Source: Armigeres subalbatus
Taxonomy: Eukaryota; Arthropoda; Insecta; Diptera; Culicidae
Assembly (NCBI RefSeq): GCF_024139115.2
Contig: NC_085139.1
Location: 14,169,533-14,233,532 of the forward strand
DNA: 64,000 nucleotides
Direction of reading: 5' to 3'
Positions 1 through 12,900 of this stretch are shown here, piece after piece (position 1 is the first letter of the stretch; each line of letters starts with the position of its first letter). The translations under genes were made by a program, and so were the position numbers. The notes beneath the pieces were generated by a model. The model saw only the letters and a program-made list of their open reading frames with translations, did not search any database and was not told the DNA's origin.

Positions 1-2525
1 AACCCTTGTAGTTGATTCCAAACCGGCGATCGGAACTGTACGTGTCTTATTATTTCTCTAGCCGTTGTTATTTTTCTTCGAAAGTCCAAGGGCGGTTGGC
101 TAGCTATTGCACATAAAGTGTTGATTGGTGTAGTTTTCGTGCATCCGGTAATCTTTCTCAAGCACGAGTTATTGGTTTTGTTGAGCTTATCCAAATTAGA
201 TTTAGCGGAGTTTGCATACACAGATGCACCATAGTCCAGGTAGCTTCCTACGATGGCGTTGTAGAGTAGACTGAGCGTTTGGGGATGTCCTCCGTTTCGT
301 GTGCTACTAATGACCTTTAGCATGTTAACCCTCTCGGTAGCATTTCTAGTGACTTCTCTAATATGAGCTCCGTATCCTAGGCAGCGATCTAATGTCACTC
401 CTAAGTATTTGTGAGTATTTACTGACTGACCAAGACGCCAATTTTTACATTCAACACTTTTTTTAATTCTCTGGAAAAGCATGACCTTAGTTTTGTTTTC
501 GATAATTTTAAGATTTAGTTTATCCGATTTGTTCTTGAATTCTTCCAGGAAATTTTGCGCCTTACTTTGTAATTCTTCTACGTTTTTCCCGTTTACGATC
601 GCCATGAAATCGTCCGCGTATTGCACCAGAATTACTTCTTCTGTCTCGCCTGTATGTAATTGAGCCGTGTATATATTGAACAAGATAGGACGTCGCCTTG
701 CGGTAACCCCTCACCCACGCTTCTTTCGATAGTTTTAGATCCAACCTGTACTTGCACCGTTCTGTTCTGCAGAAAATTTACTATCCAACTAGTCAGTTCT
801 CTTGGTGTCCCATATTCGTAAAGGATTTTTTCTAATGTCTCTGTGCTGACCGTGTTGTAGACATTCGAAAGATCAATGAAAATTGCTCCTGCGATTTTGC
901 CTTCTTTCTTAATCGAATTGATAGTATTAGCGACATAGTTTAGACATGATGTGGTTGAGCTGTGTTTACGGAACCCAAATGAGGCATCCGGTAAAATGGC
1001 ATTGGTATGTACAAACTGACTTAATTTGTTGAGAACTGCCGCATTAATTATCTTCAGTGGACAATTTAGCATGGATATTGGACGTAAATTTTCTACTTTA
1101 CCCGGATCCTTCCCTGGTTTAGGTATTGCGATTACTTTGATTTTATTCATGTTCGCAGTAACTTTTCCTTCTCTCCATATTCGATTTAGATCCTGTATAA
1201 TGTTGTTTCTGACATCCGCATTAAGATTTTTCAAAATTTCATAGCTGATACCATCCGGGCCTGCTGCTGACGGCTTTTTCTTTTTATTCAGAATGCATGT
1301 CCATGTGTCGGCATCCAGAATATCGTAGTTCGTCGTTGTACTTAATCGTTGTGCATATTGGTCGTTGAAAGGAAAATTGTCATTCAGGAATCGAATTGCA
1401 GCTTCCTCCTCCTCGTGGGCGATGGTTGCCTGGGCACGTTTCTTCTTTTTACCGGTTAGTTCGTTGATTTTTTTTCCACAGTTCCTTGCTGCTTGTGCTG
1501 GGATCTATTTCTTCGATATATTCCTGGAACTTTTGTTTAATCATTTCCTTTTTCTTACTTGTGAATATAGCCTCTAGTTTTCTCATTTCCAGTAATTCTT
1601 CGAGTCTACCACTGTGATTAAACTTGGCTCTTGCTTCATTTTTCTTTGTCCACGCATCTTCTATGTCGGCACTCCACCAGAATTTCGGTTCAAAACGATC
1701 CTTCTGCCTGGCTTTTTTGATAATTCCACTCATTGCTTTCTGTAGCTCGGTTAGTCCTACCACTTGTGTTGCGTCCAGATTACTTATTCCTTCTGCCAGT
1801 TTTTTCTTTCTAATGAAGTATCTTTTTCCTTCGCTGTTTCCTGCCCATTGCTCACCTGAGAGGACAATGTGAACCACCAGATGTCTGCTGCCTATTCCAT
1901 ACTGGAGTATTTCCATGTTCGTTTCTTGAAATAACGCTGGGGATACTAGGACTAGATCAATCGTAGACGGTCTTTTATTCAGTTCCGCTGGGATGAAGGT
2001 TGGTTCCTTCCTGTTCACCAGTATGATGTCCTCTTCATTGATGAAATCAAAGAGAACCCCTCCTCTTGCGTCCGCATGATGTTGGTCCCACAATCGGTGA
2101 TGGGAGTTGAAGTCTCCTCCGATCAACACGTTCCTGAAACCTACAAGTTTTCTCACCAGATTTGACAGAAATTGTTTAAGTTCGACTGCCGGCGTACTTG
2201 GTGTCACATATATTGATATTACTGCTAGTTTCAATCTAGGCATGTACCTCCCTACACATTGTATGTTATCCGTAGCATCTACTTCTATAATCCTGCTGTG
2301 TATTGATTCGTGTATCGTTACCATTGCTCCTCCGTACCCATCAAACCTTGAACAATAGTAGTTATTGTAATGTGGAATTTTGTATTTGCTGTTTTCGAAT
2401 TCTTGTTTCGTCCAACATTCTGCTAACAATCCTATCTTGTATTTTTCTCTGTTCATTACTCGTGCTAACTCTGTTTTGTTTTTCTCAATACTCTGAATGT
2501 TGCATTGTAGTATTTTACATGACAT
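1..2525 (-). pseudogene. Retrotransposon ORF2: AP endonuclease plus reverse transcriptase, frameshifted
   Basis: The endonuclease domain (2525 to about 1780) starts right after ORF1 and contains the GGDFNSHH motif. The usual terminal SDH reads SRH, suggesting loss of a catalytic aspartate. A linker leads to the reverse transcriptase: an 'RPISMLN' block near 1080, palm motif A with DLSN near 870, and GLPQGD near 700. The frame then shifts near 680-700. In the next frame, read by eye, a YADD box follows near 610-625 and RT thumb sequence continues to base 1. An RNase H domain, if present, would lie outside the window. Confidence 0.75.
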
Positions 2526-2532
2526 TTTGTAG

Positions 2533-4043
2533 CTAGTTCGCTTTATTATAATCGACTCTCTCCCTGATTATGCTCCCTACCGACTGGCTTACCTGTGCTT
2601 GTTCCGGGCGGTGTCTGCAATTGTCGTTCACGTTATCTTCTGCGGCGTCTACAAACATTTCTGCGTTGTGTTGTCTTGCTCCGTTTGACTTCTGTGCCGC
2701 ATTTTGTATTTGGCTTAGTTTCCACTGGAATTTTTCGAACTCGTCCGTCCTGTATCGATTAAAGAGCGCCACTCCGTCCTTCGATGGTTCGTCATCCGTC
2801 TTTCTTTTTTTGTCACAGAACACCTCGATGTTATTGCCGATGATCTTGCTTGCTTCCTCGGAGGTCCGTTTCGGCGTGTGTTTTCGTGTTCGATCTGCTG
2901 GTTTTGATTTGTCCATGCTTGTGTTGCTTCCACCTCTTGCGCTATGTGAAACCGTCGCATACGAGTTGACTAGCTTTGGAAAATCTTCAATATTTTCCAA
3001 CAGACTAAAGCTGTTTTTGGTGTAGATGGGATATTGTTCCTGTGCTTCTACCGTTGTTAGATTGGTCTTCGCTAGGATGATTTTGATGTTGTTTTGACGT
3101 TCACGTTCGGGGCAGTTGCTATCTCCAGACTTGTGGCCATCTTGTCGACAGTGTAGGCATCTCGCTGGCATGTTGCATTGCTGATATCCTTGTTCGTCAT
3201 GATTCTTTCCACACGTGTCACATCTCTGCCTTGATCGGCAGTTGTTGGTGCGATGGTTGTACCGAAGGCAATTCTGACAGAACACTGCCTTACTGATGAA
3301 CGGCCTTACTAGGTTTGTACCGCAGAACATACGAATTTCTGTGGGCAGTTGGTTGCTGCGGAATGTAACGCTAATCCTAGCCGTAGGAATCTTTCGCTCG
3401 TTTTCGTATCTGTGCAGCCGTGCTACACCCATAACTGGCACTTTGCAGGTTATGTTGTCGAGTATTTCTTCTGTTGTCATTTCAACCGGGACGCCAGTGA
3501 CCACTCCCGAGACTGTCAGGAAATGTTTTGGGATGTATGCCTTGAAGTTCTGCGCTAGAAGAGATTTGTCTGCCTGGATTTTGTTAGCTGTTTGCGGATT
3601 TTTCACTAGTACCAGCACTTTGTTTTTTCCCATCGGTTTGAGGTTAAGTACGTTCGCCTTGTACACACTTAACTCATTTTACAGTATTCGGTAAATTTTA
3701 CCGAAATCTCAACAGCAGATCTGTTCGGTAATTATTTTACAGATTTTTTGTGATTTTTTTCCATTGTTCAACTGTCAAAATTACCGAATAGTTCTGCTGT
3801 TGAGATTTCGGTAGAATTTTACCGAATTCGTCGATTTAATCTAAGTGTGTACTCCTTGGTTTTCACAAGCGCTTTGCCTAAAGCGAGTTTGTTGATGTGT
3901 GTGTCCTCTCTCGCCTCGTTCAGCTGAACGACCACGCGATATGGTCCTGTGTCCGTTTCTTCGTATTCGTAAGTCAGCCATTTTCTTTCGTCTACTCTTT
4001 TCGATTTTCCGCCACCCGGATCCGGGTTCTCCGGCTCCGCCAT
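2533..4043 (-). pseudogene. Retrotransposon ORF1 (Gag-like, three zinc knuckles), split by a MITE
   Basis: ORF1 proteins of non-LTR retrotransposons bind the element RNA. The N-terminal part (4043 down to 3852) is acidic and proline-rich. The C-terminal part (3661 down to 2533) holds three knuckles of the C-x2-C-x4-5-H-x4-6-C type near 3280-3110, then a lysine- and serine-rich tail. The two parts are separated by a 186-bp inverted-repeat element at 3664-3849. Removing that element and one TA joins the halves in frame, so the MITE is the main lesion in this ORF. Only ATG codons inside the fragments remain usable downstream of the insert. Confidence 0.78.
3664..3849. mobile_element. TA-flanked MITE, copy 1 (in retrotransposon ORF1)
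   Basis: A 186-bp near-palindromic element with ends CACACTTA and TAAGTGTG, flanked by TA on both sides. Inside are inverted copies of a TTCGGTAAAATTTTACCGAA-type block and AATCTCAAC. A second copy lies at 57521-57729. TA target choice and ends suggest a Tc1/mariner-type non-autonomous element. Confidence 0.85.
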
Positions 4044-4150
4044 TTCTCCAATTTTCCTACTTTCCTCTAGATTTTTTTTTCTCTCTACTGATTAAAAATG
4101 TTTAGCCACCGAGCAAAGAGCAAAAATTTTCACGACCTTCGCTATCAGAA

Positions 4151-4655
4151 GTTAAGAAAAAAAATTTTTTTTCTTCCAAAACACGTGTGTCTTCGTCGGC
4201 GTACTTCGACTGAATAACTGCCAATCAACTTGATAGACCCCCAATACTTACAATAATATTTTTTATTCGGGCAATTTCAGGCGTTACGTTTTTAGAGCGC
4301 AAAAATTGTTGCGAATGTCACGAAGAAAAATGTCAAATTGAAATTCTCGGCGCCATTTGTTTTCATTTCATTCGCGATCGATAGTTTGATAGATACCTGA
4401 ACAACCTGAACATATTTGAAAATTGTAGCACGACTTTTCACTTGATGCTCATTTTAATCAAATAATTGGCTCATTCTGTGTTTTTTTACCAGTATACATC
4501 TACGATTCGACATCGGCCACCAGCAACATGCTCGTCTACTGAAGCGAAGTTTCGAAACAAAAGATTACCTGACTCCGCTTGGACTCGCAGTACTCAGTGA
4601 AGAAAACGACTGCCGAAAGAAAGAACGGAAGGCGGACCCGGCTAGCGTGAACACG
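4151..4655 (+). promoter_or_regulatory. Probable Skp2 promoter and 5' UTR region
   Basis: Unique-looking sequence between the retrotransposon leader and the Skp2 start codon. A CTCGGCGCCA stretch near 4347-4356 resembles an E2F-type site and an ATCGATAG near 4377 resembles part of a DRE, both plausible for a cell-cycle gene. Neither match is strong and no TATA box is evident. The transcription start is not visible. Confidence 0.3.
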
Positions 4656-6656
4656 ATGTCCCTAAACAGTAGCAAACACAAGGGACGAAGTCCTCTGACA
4701 AATGTTTTGAATCACGCTCAACCGGGCAACAACAATTTGCCTCCCGGAACAGGACACGTCGTTCCATCCGGACAGAACGATGCACACTTGCGGAAGTATT
4801 TTAGTATCGTAAATGAGGAGCGGTTCTTTTTGTATAGGAAACCGACCATGGTGGAGAATAATTTCAGTAAATTGTCGGACGAGATAATTTTACACATTTT
4901 CCGGTTCTTGCCCAAAAAGGCCCTATTAAGATGCAGTCAAGTGTCCAAGCAATTCAATCAAGTCTCATTAGACGAAACTCTTTGGACACGGTTGGACTTA
5001 TCCTGTCGCTCACTGCGAGAGGGCGCTCTAGGGAGAGTAATTTCCAGAGGAACGGTTATTCTGAGATTAGCACAAGCCCATGTTTCCAAACCTGTGTTTG
5101 CCGAAGGAAGTGTGGATCCCGAGTTTGAGACAAAACTGCAATTTCTGGACCTGAGTATGTGTTCCATCGATCAAGAAACCTTACGTGAGTTGCTTTCTCG
5201 TTGCCGATCGCTTCGGAAGCTAAGCTTGGAAAACGTACCAGTTAACACGGAGTGTTGTCGGGAGATCATCAACAACGTCAATCTCGAAGCCTTGAACTTG
5301 ACCATGTGCGAGGGACTAGACTGCCACAACGTGACCATGCTCACGAAAAAGCTGACAAAGTTGCACAGTTTAAACATTTCCTGGACACAGCTGTCTCGCT
5401 CCACAGTTGAAGCCGTGGTCACACACGTGACGCCAACACTGCTGCGGCTCAATATTTCCGGCTGTCGGAATTCCATGACAGATGACGGTAAGTTGTAGGG
5501 CTTGGTTTGTGCTGGGAAGCCTTGTAATTTTTGTTTGTAATTTTCAGCTCTGCAAAAGCTCATCGATCGTTGCCCTGATTTGTTGGAATTGGATCTGTCC
5601 GATTGCACTCAATTGTCCTCAGCGGCAATGAAGGTGGTGTGCAAGTTGAAAAAGCTGGAATACCTATCTCTATCGCGTTGCTATAACATCAACGTTACGT
5701 CGTATCTGTAAGTAACTTAATCTTCAGTATGTCATTTCATTAAGGGTAGAGGATGCAATTTCGATGCAATTATTCTTGTTTACGGACGAACGATACTTTC
5801 AAACGAACGCGATACATTCGAACCGTTTCTCCATTTGATTTTGCTGGCGTAAACGAGAATGCGCTTCAACTTTCGATCGAAAGCGCATTCGTACGTAAAC
5901 AAGAATATGGGTGATTGTTTAACTGTGCCGGAAATTTGATTTTCCGTTACTAGATTCTGTGAATCCTGCCTATTTGAAACACATGGGAGGCAAATCGGCA
6001 GACAATCATTAAGGTTTATTATTTAGTAGTTTCTAAATAAACATCGAATGAATTTGAAGTATTTAATCCAACAATTTCAACTATTATTACGTGAATCGAT
6101 GTAATCTATGTAATATTACGTGAAATTTTTCGAATATTGATAAGAATACCAAAATAACGTTCAAATTTGAAATCTGATGGGCTTATTCTACGAGTAGAGC
6201 GATTAAACAATTGAGGTGGTTAATAAATATCATTCGACTTAATCGTGAAATAAAGTTTATTATATGAGTGGAGTAACAGAAATATGATTGAGTGAAGTGA
6301 GAATAGTGGAACTGTTTTATCGATTCTTCCAAAATAGTAGAAGTCATGTAACAATAATTTACTCGTACAATAAGGTCTCCTGCAGTTTTGACTTGAGTAA
6401 TAAAATTGCCGAAACCGTTTCTCGTCATAATTACATGAAGGCGCTTTTAAAGCAGTTCTTACTTTTCAGGCAACTGAGCGAACTGGAACCGCTGCAGTTC
6501 TTGGACGTGTTCGGCCTCTTGTCGGAACAAGCGTTGGCCATGCTGCAGACGTCCTTTCCCGGTGTGGGGATCAACAAGTTCATGCACAGCTCCGTAGCGA
6601 GGCCAACCGTCGGATCACGGAGGACTTCCATCTGGGGATTGCGAACGCGAGACTGA
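4656..6656 (+). CDS. Skp2: Skp2, F-box/leucine-rich-repeat subunit of SCF ubiquitin ligase
   Basis: Three coding exons: 4656-5487, 5548-5707 and 6470-6656, giving about 392 residues. Donors are GTAAGT at 5488 and 5708; acceptors are TTTTCAG before 5548 and 6470. The first ATG is at 4656; an in-frame GTG at 4647 is not a likely start. After a low-complexity N-terminus, an F-box spans roughly residues 70-115 (KLSDEIILHIFRFLP...DETLWTRLDL), which would bind Skp1. Leucine-rich repeats follow. The C-terminus (ARPTVG...IWGL) matches the human SKP2 tail ARPTIG...IWGIK. SKP2 recruits cell-cycle substrates such as CDK inhibitors to SCF for ubiquitination. Length and exon joins look intact. The identification rests on F-box, repeat and tail similarity recalled from human SKP2. 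Confidence 0.92.
5771..5907. mobile_element. Small inverted-repeat MITE in Skp2 intron 2
   Basis: Arms of about 15 bp (TATTCTTGTTTACG and its complement) bound a 137-bp segment. If the outer TA on each side is the target duplication, the element itself starts TTCTTG and ends CAAGAA. An inner hairpin (GAATGCGCTT / AAGCGCATTC) sits near the middle. It lies about 65 bp past the donor of exon 2 and does not touch splice sites. Confidence 0.6.
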
Positions 6657-6970
6657 AACCGTGTTGCCATCATAGATTATCATCGTCTTCGTTTATTTTC
6701 CATTAGCTATTATCTTATTCTGAAGGAGATTCTCTCGCCGAATAATGAAATGATTAAGAGTCTGAAACATTTATTTGTTCGTCTATTGTTCTAAACACAG
6801 CACACAAACAGTTTGTAGAATAGAAAGGTGAAGAATTCACTAGGTCCCACCGAGTGGGAAAAAAATCTCTGCTGTAATCCAGTCTATCGTTTCTCTCGTT
6901 CAGTTCACCGCTTCCTCTCTCTCTTTTTCATTTGATGAAATGCAATCGAAGCCGCTCCATGTAGAAAGTT

Positions 6971-9900
6971 TTATGCCACATTGGCGATGGACTTGCGATT
7001 GGTCCCAAACAGCGGCTTGTGATCTGATGTCACACGAATTGTTTCACCGCAGAGGCCGTAAAATTTCTTTGGTTTGTAACCTCGTTTGGTTGCGATAAAC
7101 TTCCATCCGATGTGATTGTTGCATGCGTTGCAAACCTGTGGAATAAGTTTTGATTTGTTTATATTCAATTACCTGGGTGGTGTTAAAATGTAATTAACTT
7201 TTATTAAAATTTACATTAATTTATGAATATTTGATCAATATATGATTAGAAAATGAAGGGCTTAGGGATAACAGAGATTCAGTGGCGATATCATCAGGTA
7301 ATTGATCGATCTAACTTCGACTCTGACCATTATCTGGTGATGGTTAAACTGCACCCAAAACTATCCGTCATCAACAATGTTTGGTACCGACGACCGCCGC
7401 GGTACGACCTAGAGCGACTGAAGCAACCTGATGTCGCCACTGCATACGCGCAGCATCTCGAGGCAGCGTTGCCGGAAGAGGGTGAGCTCGATGGGGCCCC
7501 TCTTGAGGACTGCTGGAATACAGTCAAAGCAGCCATTAACGACGCAGCGGAGAACAACGTCGGGTATATGGGTCGAAGTCGACGGAACGATTGGTTCGAC
7601 GAAGAGTGCAGACAGATTCTGGAGGAGAAGGACGCAGCGCGGGCGGTCGCGCTGCAGCAAGGTACCCGGCAGAACGTGGAACGTTATAGACGGAAGCGGA
7701 GACAGCAGACCCGCCTTTTTCAGGAGAAGAAACGCCGCCTGGAAGAAGCGGAGTGCGAGGAGATGGAACAGCTGTGCCGTTCTCAAGAAACACGCAAGTT
7801 CTACCACAAGCTCAACGCATCCCGCAAAGGCTTCGTGCCGCGAGCCGAAATGTGCCGGGATAAGGATGGGAGCATCTTGACGGACGAACGTGTGGTAATC
7901 GAAAGGTGGAAGCAGCACTACGAGGAACATCTGAATGGCGCTGAGAGTACAGGCAGTGAAAGTCAAGGCAGCGGAGGAGATGACTACGTCAGTTCAGCGG
8001 ACGATGGAAGCCAACCAGCCCCCACCTTGAGGGAAGTTAAGGATGCCATTCAACAGCTAAAAAGACCAATAAAGCAGCTGATAAGGATGGTATCGGAGCT
8101 GAGCTCATCAAGATGGCCCCGGAAAAGCTGGCCACTTGCCTGCACAAACTGATAGTCAGAATCTGGGAAACAGCTACCGGAGGAGTGGAAGGAAGGGGTT
8201 ATATTCCCCATCTACTGGAGTGTGAGAACTTTCGAGCGATCACCATCCTTAATGCCGCCTACAAAGTGATATCCCAGATCATCTTCCGTCGTCTGTCACC
8301 ATTAGTGAACGAGTTCGTGGGAAGTTATCAAGCCGGCTTCGTTGACGGCCGCTCGACAACGGACCAGATCTTTACTGTACGGCAAATCCTTCAAAAATGC
8401 CGTGAATACCAGGTCCCAACGCACCATCTGTTCGTTGATTTCAAGGCGGCATACGACAGTATAGACCGCGTAGAGCTATGGAAAATTATGGACGAGAACA
8501 GCTTCCCTGGGAAGCTTACCAGACTGATCAAAGCAACGGTGGATGGTGTGCAAAACTGTGAAGATTTCGGGCGAACACCCCAGTTCGTTCGAATCGCGCC
8601 GAGGACTAAGACAAGGTGATGGACTTTCATGCCTGTTGTTCAACATTGCGCTAGAAGGTGTTATGCGGAGAGCCGGGTGTAACAGCCAGGGTACGATTTT
8701 CAACAGATCCAGTCAATTTATTTGCTTCGCGGATGACATGGACATTGTCGGCCGAACATTTGCATAGGTGGCAGAACTGTACACCCGCCTGAAACGTGAA
8801 GCAACAAAAGTTGGACTGGTGGTGAATGCGTCAAAGACAAAGTACATGCTTGTGGGCGGAACCGAGCGCGACAGGGCCCGCCTGGGAAGCAGTGTTACGA
8901 TAGACGGGGATACCTTCGAGGTGGTCGAGGAATTCGTCTACCTCGGATCCTTGCTAACGGCTGACAACAACGTTAGTCGTGAAATACGAAGGCGCATCAT
9001 CTGTGGAAGTCGGGCCTACTACGGGCTCCAGAAGAAACTGCGGTCGAAAAAGATTCGCCACCGCACCAAATGTGTCATGTACAATATGTTAATAAGACCG
9101 GTTGTCCTCTACGGACATGAAACATGGACAATGCTAGAGGAGGACTTGCAAGCACTCGGAGTATTCGAGAGACGGGTGCTTAGGACCATCTCTGGCGGCG
9201 TGCAAGACGACGTTGTGTGTCGCGACAAAGAATGAACCACGAGCTCGCCCAGCTCTACGGCGAACCCAGTATCCAGAAGGTTGCTAAATCCAGAAGGGTA
9301 CGATGGCCAGGACATGTTGCAAGAATGCCGGACAGCAACCCTGTAAAGATGGTGTTCGCTTCCGATCCGGCATGTGAGAGACGGCGTGGAGCGCAGCGAG
9401 CGAGGTGGGCAGACCAGGTGCAAAACGACTTGGCGAGCGTGGTGCGCATTCGAGGTTGGAGAGATGCGGCCTCGAACCGTGTATTGTGGCGTCAAATTGT
9501 TGATTCAGTGTTATCTGTTTAGATGTAAACTAAATAAATGAATGACCCTTTGATATCTCTCATACAAAACGGAACGTTCACAAACTTGGGGACAAAGCAA
9601 TCGCAACCGGCCGCCATGATTTTTATAGATCCATCCCAAAAAGTTAAATAATATGTGGTTTTTTGGTTCTAAGTTTTAAGACATTTGTGTACGGCGCAGA
9701 CGCATTAATGAGGAACTGCTTCAAGAAGTTCCATCTTGTAGAAATGTAACAATTTCAACTATTTAAAAAATGTTTCTCGATTGTACGATGATGTCAATCG
9801 ATTCTTGATAAAAATGGTTTTCTTTCCACTGTTGTGTCATGAAATCTCTCGTTATATTTATTATTATTTATTCAGACTAAGGCCAAAGTGGCCTGTGCGG

Positions 9901-12900
9901 TATATAAGAGTCTCCTCCATTCGGCTCGGTCCATGGCTACACGTCGCCAACTGCGTGAGTCTACGGAGGGTCCGCAAGTCATCTTCCACCTGATCGATCC
10001 ACCTTGCCCGCTGCGCACCTCGCCTTCTTGTGCCCGTCGGATCGTTGTCGAGAACCATTTTCACCGGGTTACTGTCCGACATTGTGGCTACGTGCCCGGC
10101 CCATCGCAGTCGTCCGATTTTCACGGTGTGAACAATGGATGGTTCTCCCAACAGCTGATGTAACTCGTGGTTCATTCGCCTCCTCCACGTACCGTCCGCC
10201 ATCTGCACCCCACCATAGATGGTACGCAGCACTTTCCTTTCGAAAACTCCAAGTGCGCGTTGGTCCTCCACGAGCATCGTCCAGGTCTCGTGTCCGTAGA
10301 GGACTACCGGTCTAATGAGTGTTTTGTAGATTGTAAGGCGGCGAACTCTATTCGATCGGAGCGTCTTGCGGAGTCCAAAGTACGTACGATTTCCAGCCAC
10401 TATGCGTCTCCGAATTTCTCTGCTGGTGTCATTTTCGGCAGTCACCAGTGAGCCCAAGTACACAAATTCTTCTACCACCTCGATTTCGTTACCACCGATG
10501 CAAACTCGCGGTGGGTGGCTCACATTGTCTTCTCTTGAACCTCTTTCTATCATGTACTTCGTCTTCGACGTGTTGATGACTAGTCCGATCCGCTTAGCTT
10601 CCCTCTTCAGTCTGATGTAGGCTTCCTCCATCTTCTCAAAGTTACGTGCCATAATATCTATGTCGTCGGCGAAACCAAATAGCTGGACGGACTTATTGAA
10701 AATCGTACCACTCGTGTCAATCCCTGCTCTTCGTATTACCCCTTCCAAAGCGATGTTGAATAGCAAACACGAAAGACCATCACCTTGCCGTAACCCTCTG
10801 CGGGTTTCGAAGGGACTCGAGAATGCCCCTGAAACTCGAACTACGCACATCACCCGATCCATCGTCGCCTTGATCAACCGTATCAGTTTATCCGGAAAAC
10901 CGTGTTCGTGCATTAGCTGCCATAGCTGGTCCCGATCGATTGTATCATATGCGGCTTTGAAGTCGATGAATAGATTATGTGTGGGCACGTTGTATTCGCG
11001 GCATGTCTGCAGTACTGGCGAATGGCGAACACCTGGTCCGTGGTGGAGCGTTCGCCCATAAAACCCGCCTGGTACTGCCCCACGAACTCCCTTGCAGTTG
11101 GTGCTAGTCGACGGCATAAAATTTGGGAGAGTACCTTGTAGGCGGCGTTCAGCAATGTGATTGCGCGGTAGTTGCTACAATCCAGCTTATCGCCCTTTTT
11201 GTAGGTGGGACACACGACACCTTCCATCCACTCCTGCGGCAAAACTTCCTCCTCCCAAATCTTGGTAATGACCCAGTGCAGCGCTCTAGCCAGTGCCTCA
11301 CCACCGTGTTTAAATAGCTCTCCTGGTAGTTGGTCAACCCCAGGGGCTTTGTTGTTCTTCAGCCGGCCGATCTCCTCCTGGATTTCCTGGAGATCCGGAG
11401 CCGGGAAAATTATGTCCTGCGCGCGTTCTCCCAGGTCCATCACCATACCGCCATCTTCGTCTGCCACATCGCCATTCAGGTGTTCTTCGTAGTGCTGCCG
11501 CCACCTTTGGATCACCTCACGCTCGTTCGTAAGAAGGTTCCCGTTTATGTCCTTACACATATCAGGCTGTGGCACGTGGTCCTTACGTGAACGGTTTAAC
11601 TTCTCATAGAACTTTTGTGTGTTATTAGTGCGGTACAGTTGCTCCGTTTCTTCACGGTCTCGATCTTCCTGCTGGCGCTTTTTCCTCCGGAAAATCGAGT
11701 TTTGTCTGTTCCGCGCCTGTTTATATCGTGCCTCGTTCGCCCTCGTGCGGTGTTGCAGCAATCTCGCCCATGCTGCATTCTTCTCTTCCACTAACTGCTC
11801 ACATTCGCCGTCATACCAGTCGTTTCTCTGATCCGGGGGCACCGTGCCAAGTGCAGCGGTTGCGGTGCTACCAATGGCGGATCGAATATCTCTCCAGCCA
11901 TCTTCAAGAGACGCTGCGCCTAGCTGCTCTTCCGTTGGGAGTGCCACTTCCAGCTGCTGCGCGTATTCTTGGGCTAGTCTACCGAAATCTCTCGTAGCTT
12001 TTTGAAATTGTGCCACTGGTGGAGGAAAAATGGTGCAAATTTAGGACGTTTTGAAATCGCTTGGTATTACTATTTATACAAAATGATTGAAACCTTCCGT
12101 AACTCGCTTCAACTTTCATAACACGAGAACTCGCGAGTTGTAAAAAGCACAACAGTCCTAAAATCCGTTATAATGAAGCCAATTCAAATAATATCAACGT
12201 GATTTTTTCGGAAAAATAATAAAGGGAATATATACTCTCATTGAGGACATTTTTTAAGTCCAATGGATCTTCTGCTGGTCCTCCGGAAGATCCGGAACCA
12301 ACGGAACACCGGTGAAAATAGTCCATCTTCTCAATAAATGGCGCAATGTTTCTTATAAGAATTCTAAGAACTCTAATCTCTGAAAAAAATCGAAATCCAT
12401 CTATAATCCCATGCGGCCCTATGATTTAAGAAAAAAATGATATTGAATTCTCCCACTGAGCGGCGCTAGTGTACATGAAAATACCAGTTTGGTTCGATAT
12501 CTCGGGATCTATGGGATTTAGAAAATTTCCGTCTTCTGTAAAGATGTTCAAAGATTGAAAACCAATATGTTGAGAAACTGTTTAGTTCAGAGTTCAGCCA
12601 TAAGGCGTGTATATGAGTTATTAGTTTGGTTAGATATCTCGGGATCTGTGGGAATTAGAAAGTTGCCGTCTTCTACAAAGTTGTTCGAGGATTGAAATCC
12701 AATATGTTAAGAAGCTAATTACCGTAGAACCCCGCTCATTCGACACCATTTAATATGACACTTTTTAATCCGTACCCCGCTCGTTCGACAAATTGTCGAA
12801 TTAAAAATGGTTTAAAAGTCACTTTGATTTGACATCAAGAATGTCATCACAATCATCTCAAAACATTATTAACGCCAAATTCTGTGAACAGTTGTAGATA

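Larger units (their letters stand above)
1..4150 (-). mobile_element. I-clade-like non-LTR retrotransposon, 3' end outside window
   Basis: Minus-strand element with an ORF1 carrying three zinc knuckles, followed by an ORF2 with an endonuclease and a reverse transcriptase. Both frames have defects and the 3' end lies beyond base 1. The 5' limit is approximate: the untranslated leader seems to end near 4130-4200, before the Skp2 upstream region. Order and ORF1 style fit the I clade (MosquI-like) as I remember it; a Loa or Nimb relative is possible. The insertion is non-functional because of the ORF1 interruption and the RT frameshift. Confidence 0.75.

Noticed and set aside
4347..4356. E2F site controlling Skp2
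   Set aside because: Only a partial consensus match; kept as a remark, not a feature of its own.
9888..11590. Plus-strand frames over the RTE copies (also at 15502-17552 and 35653-35929)
   Set aside because: Shadows of the minus-strand reverse transcriptase; serine/arginine/proline-rich with no domain.
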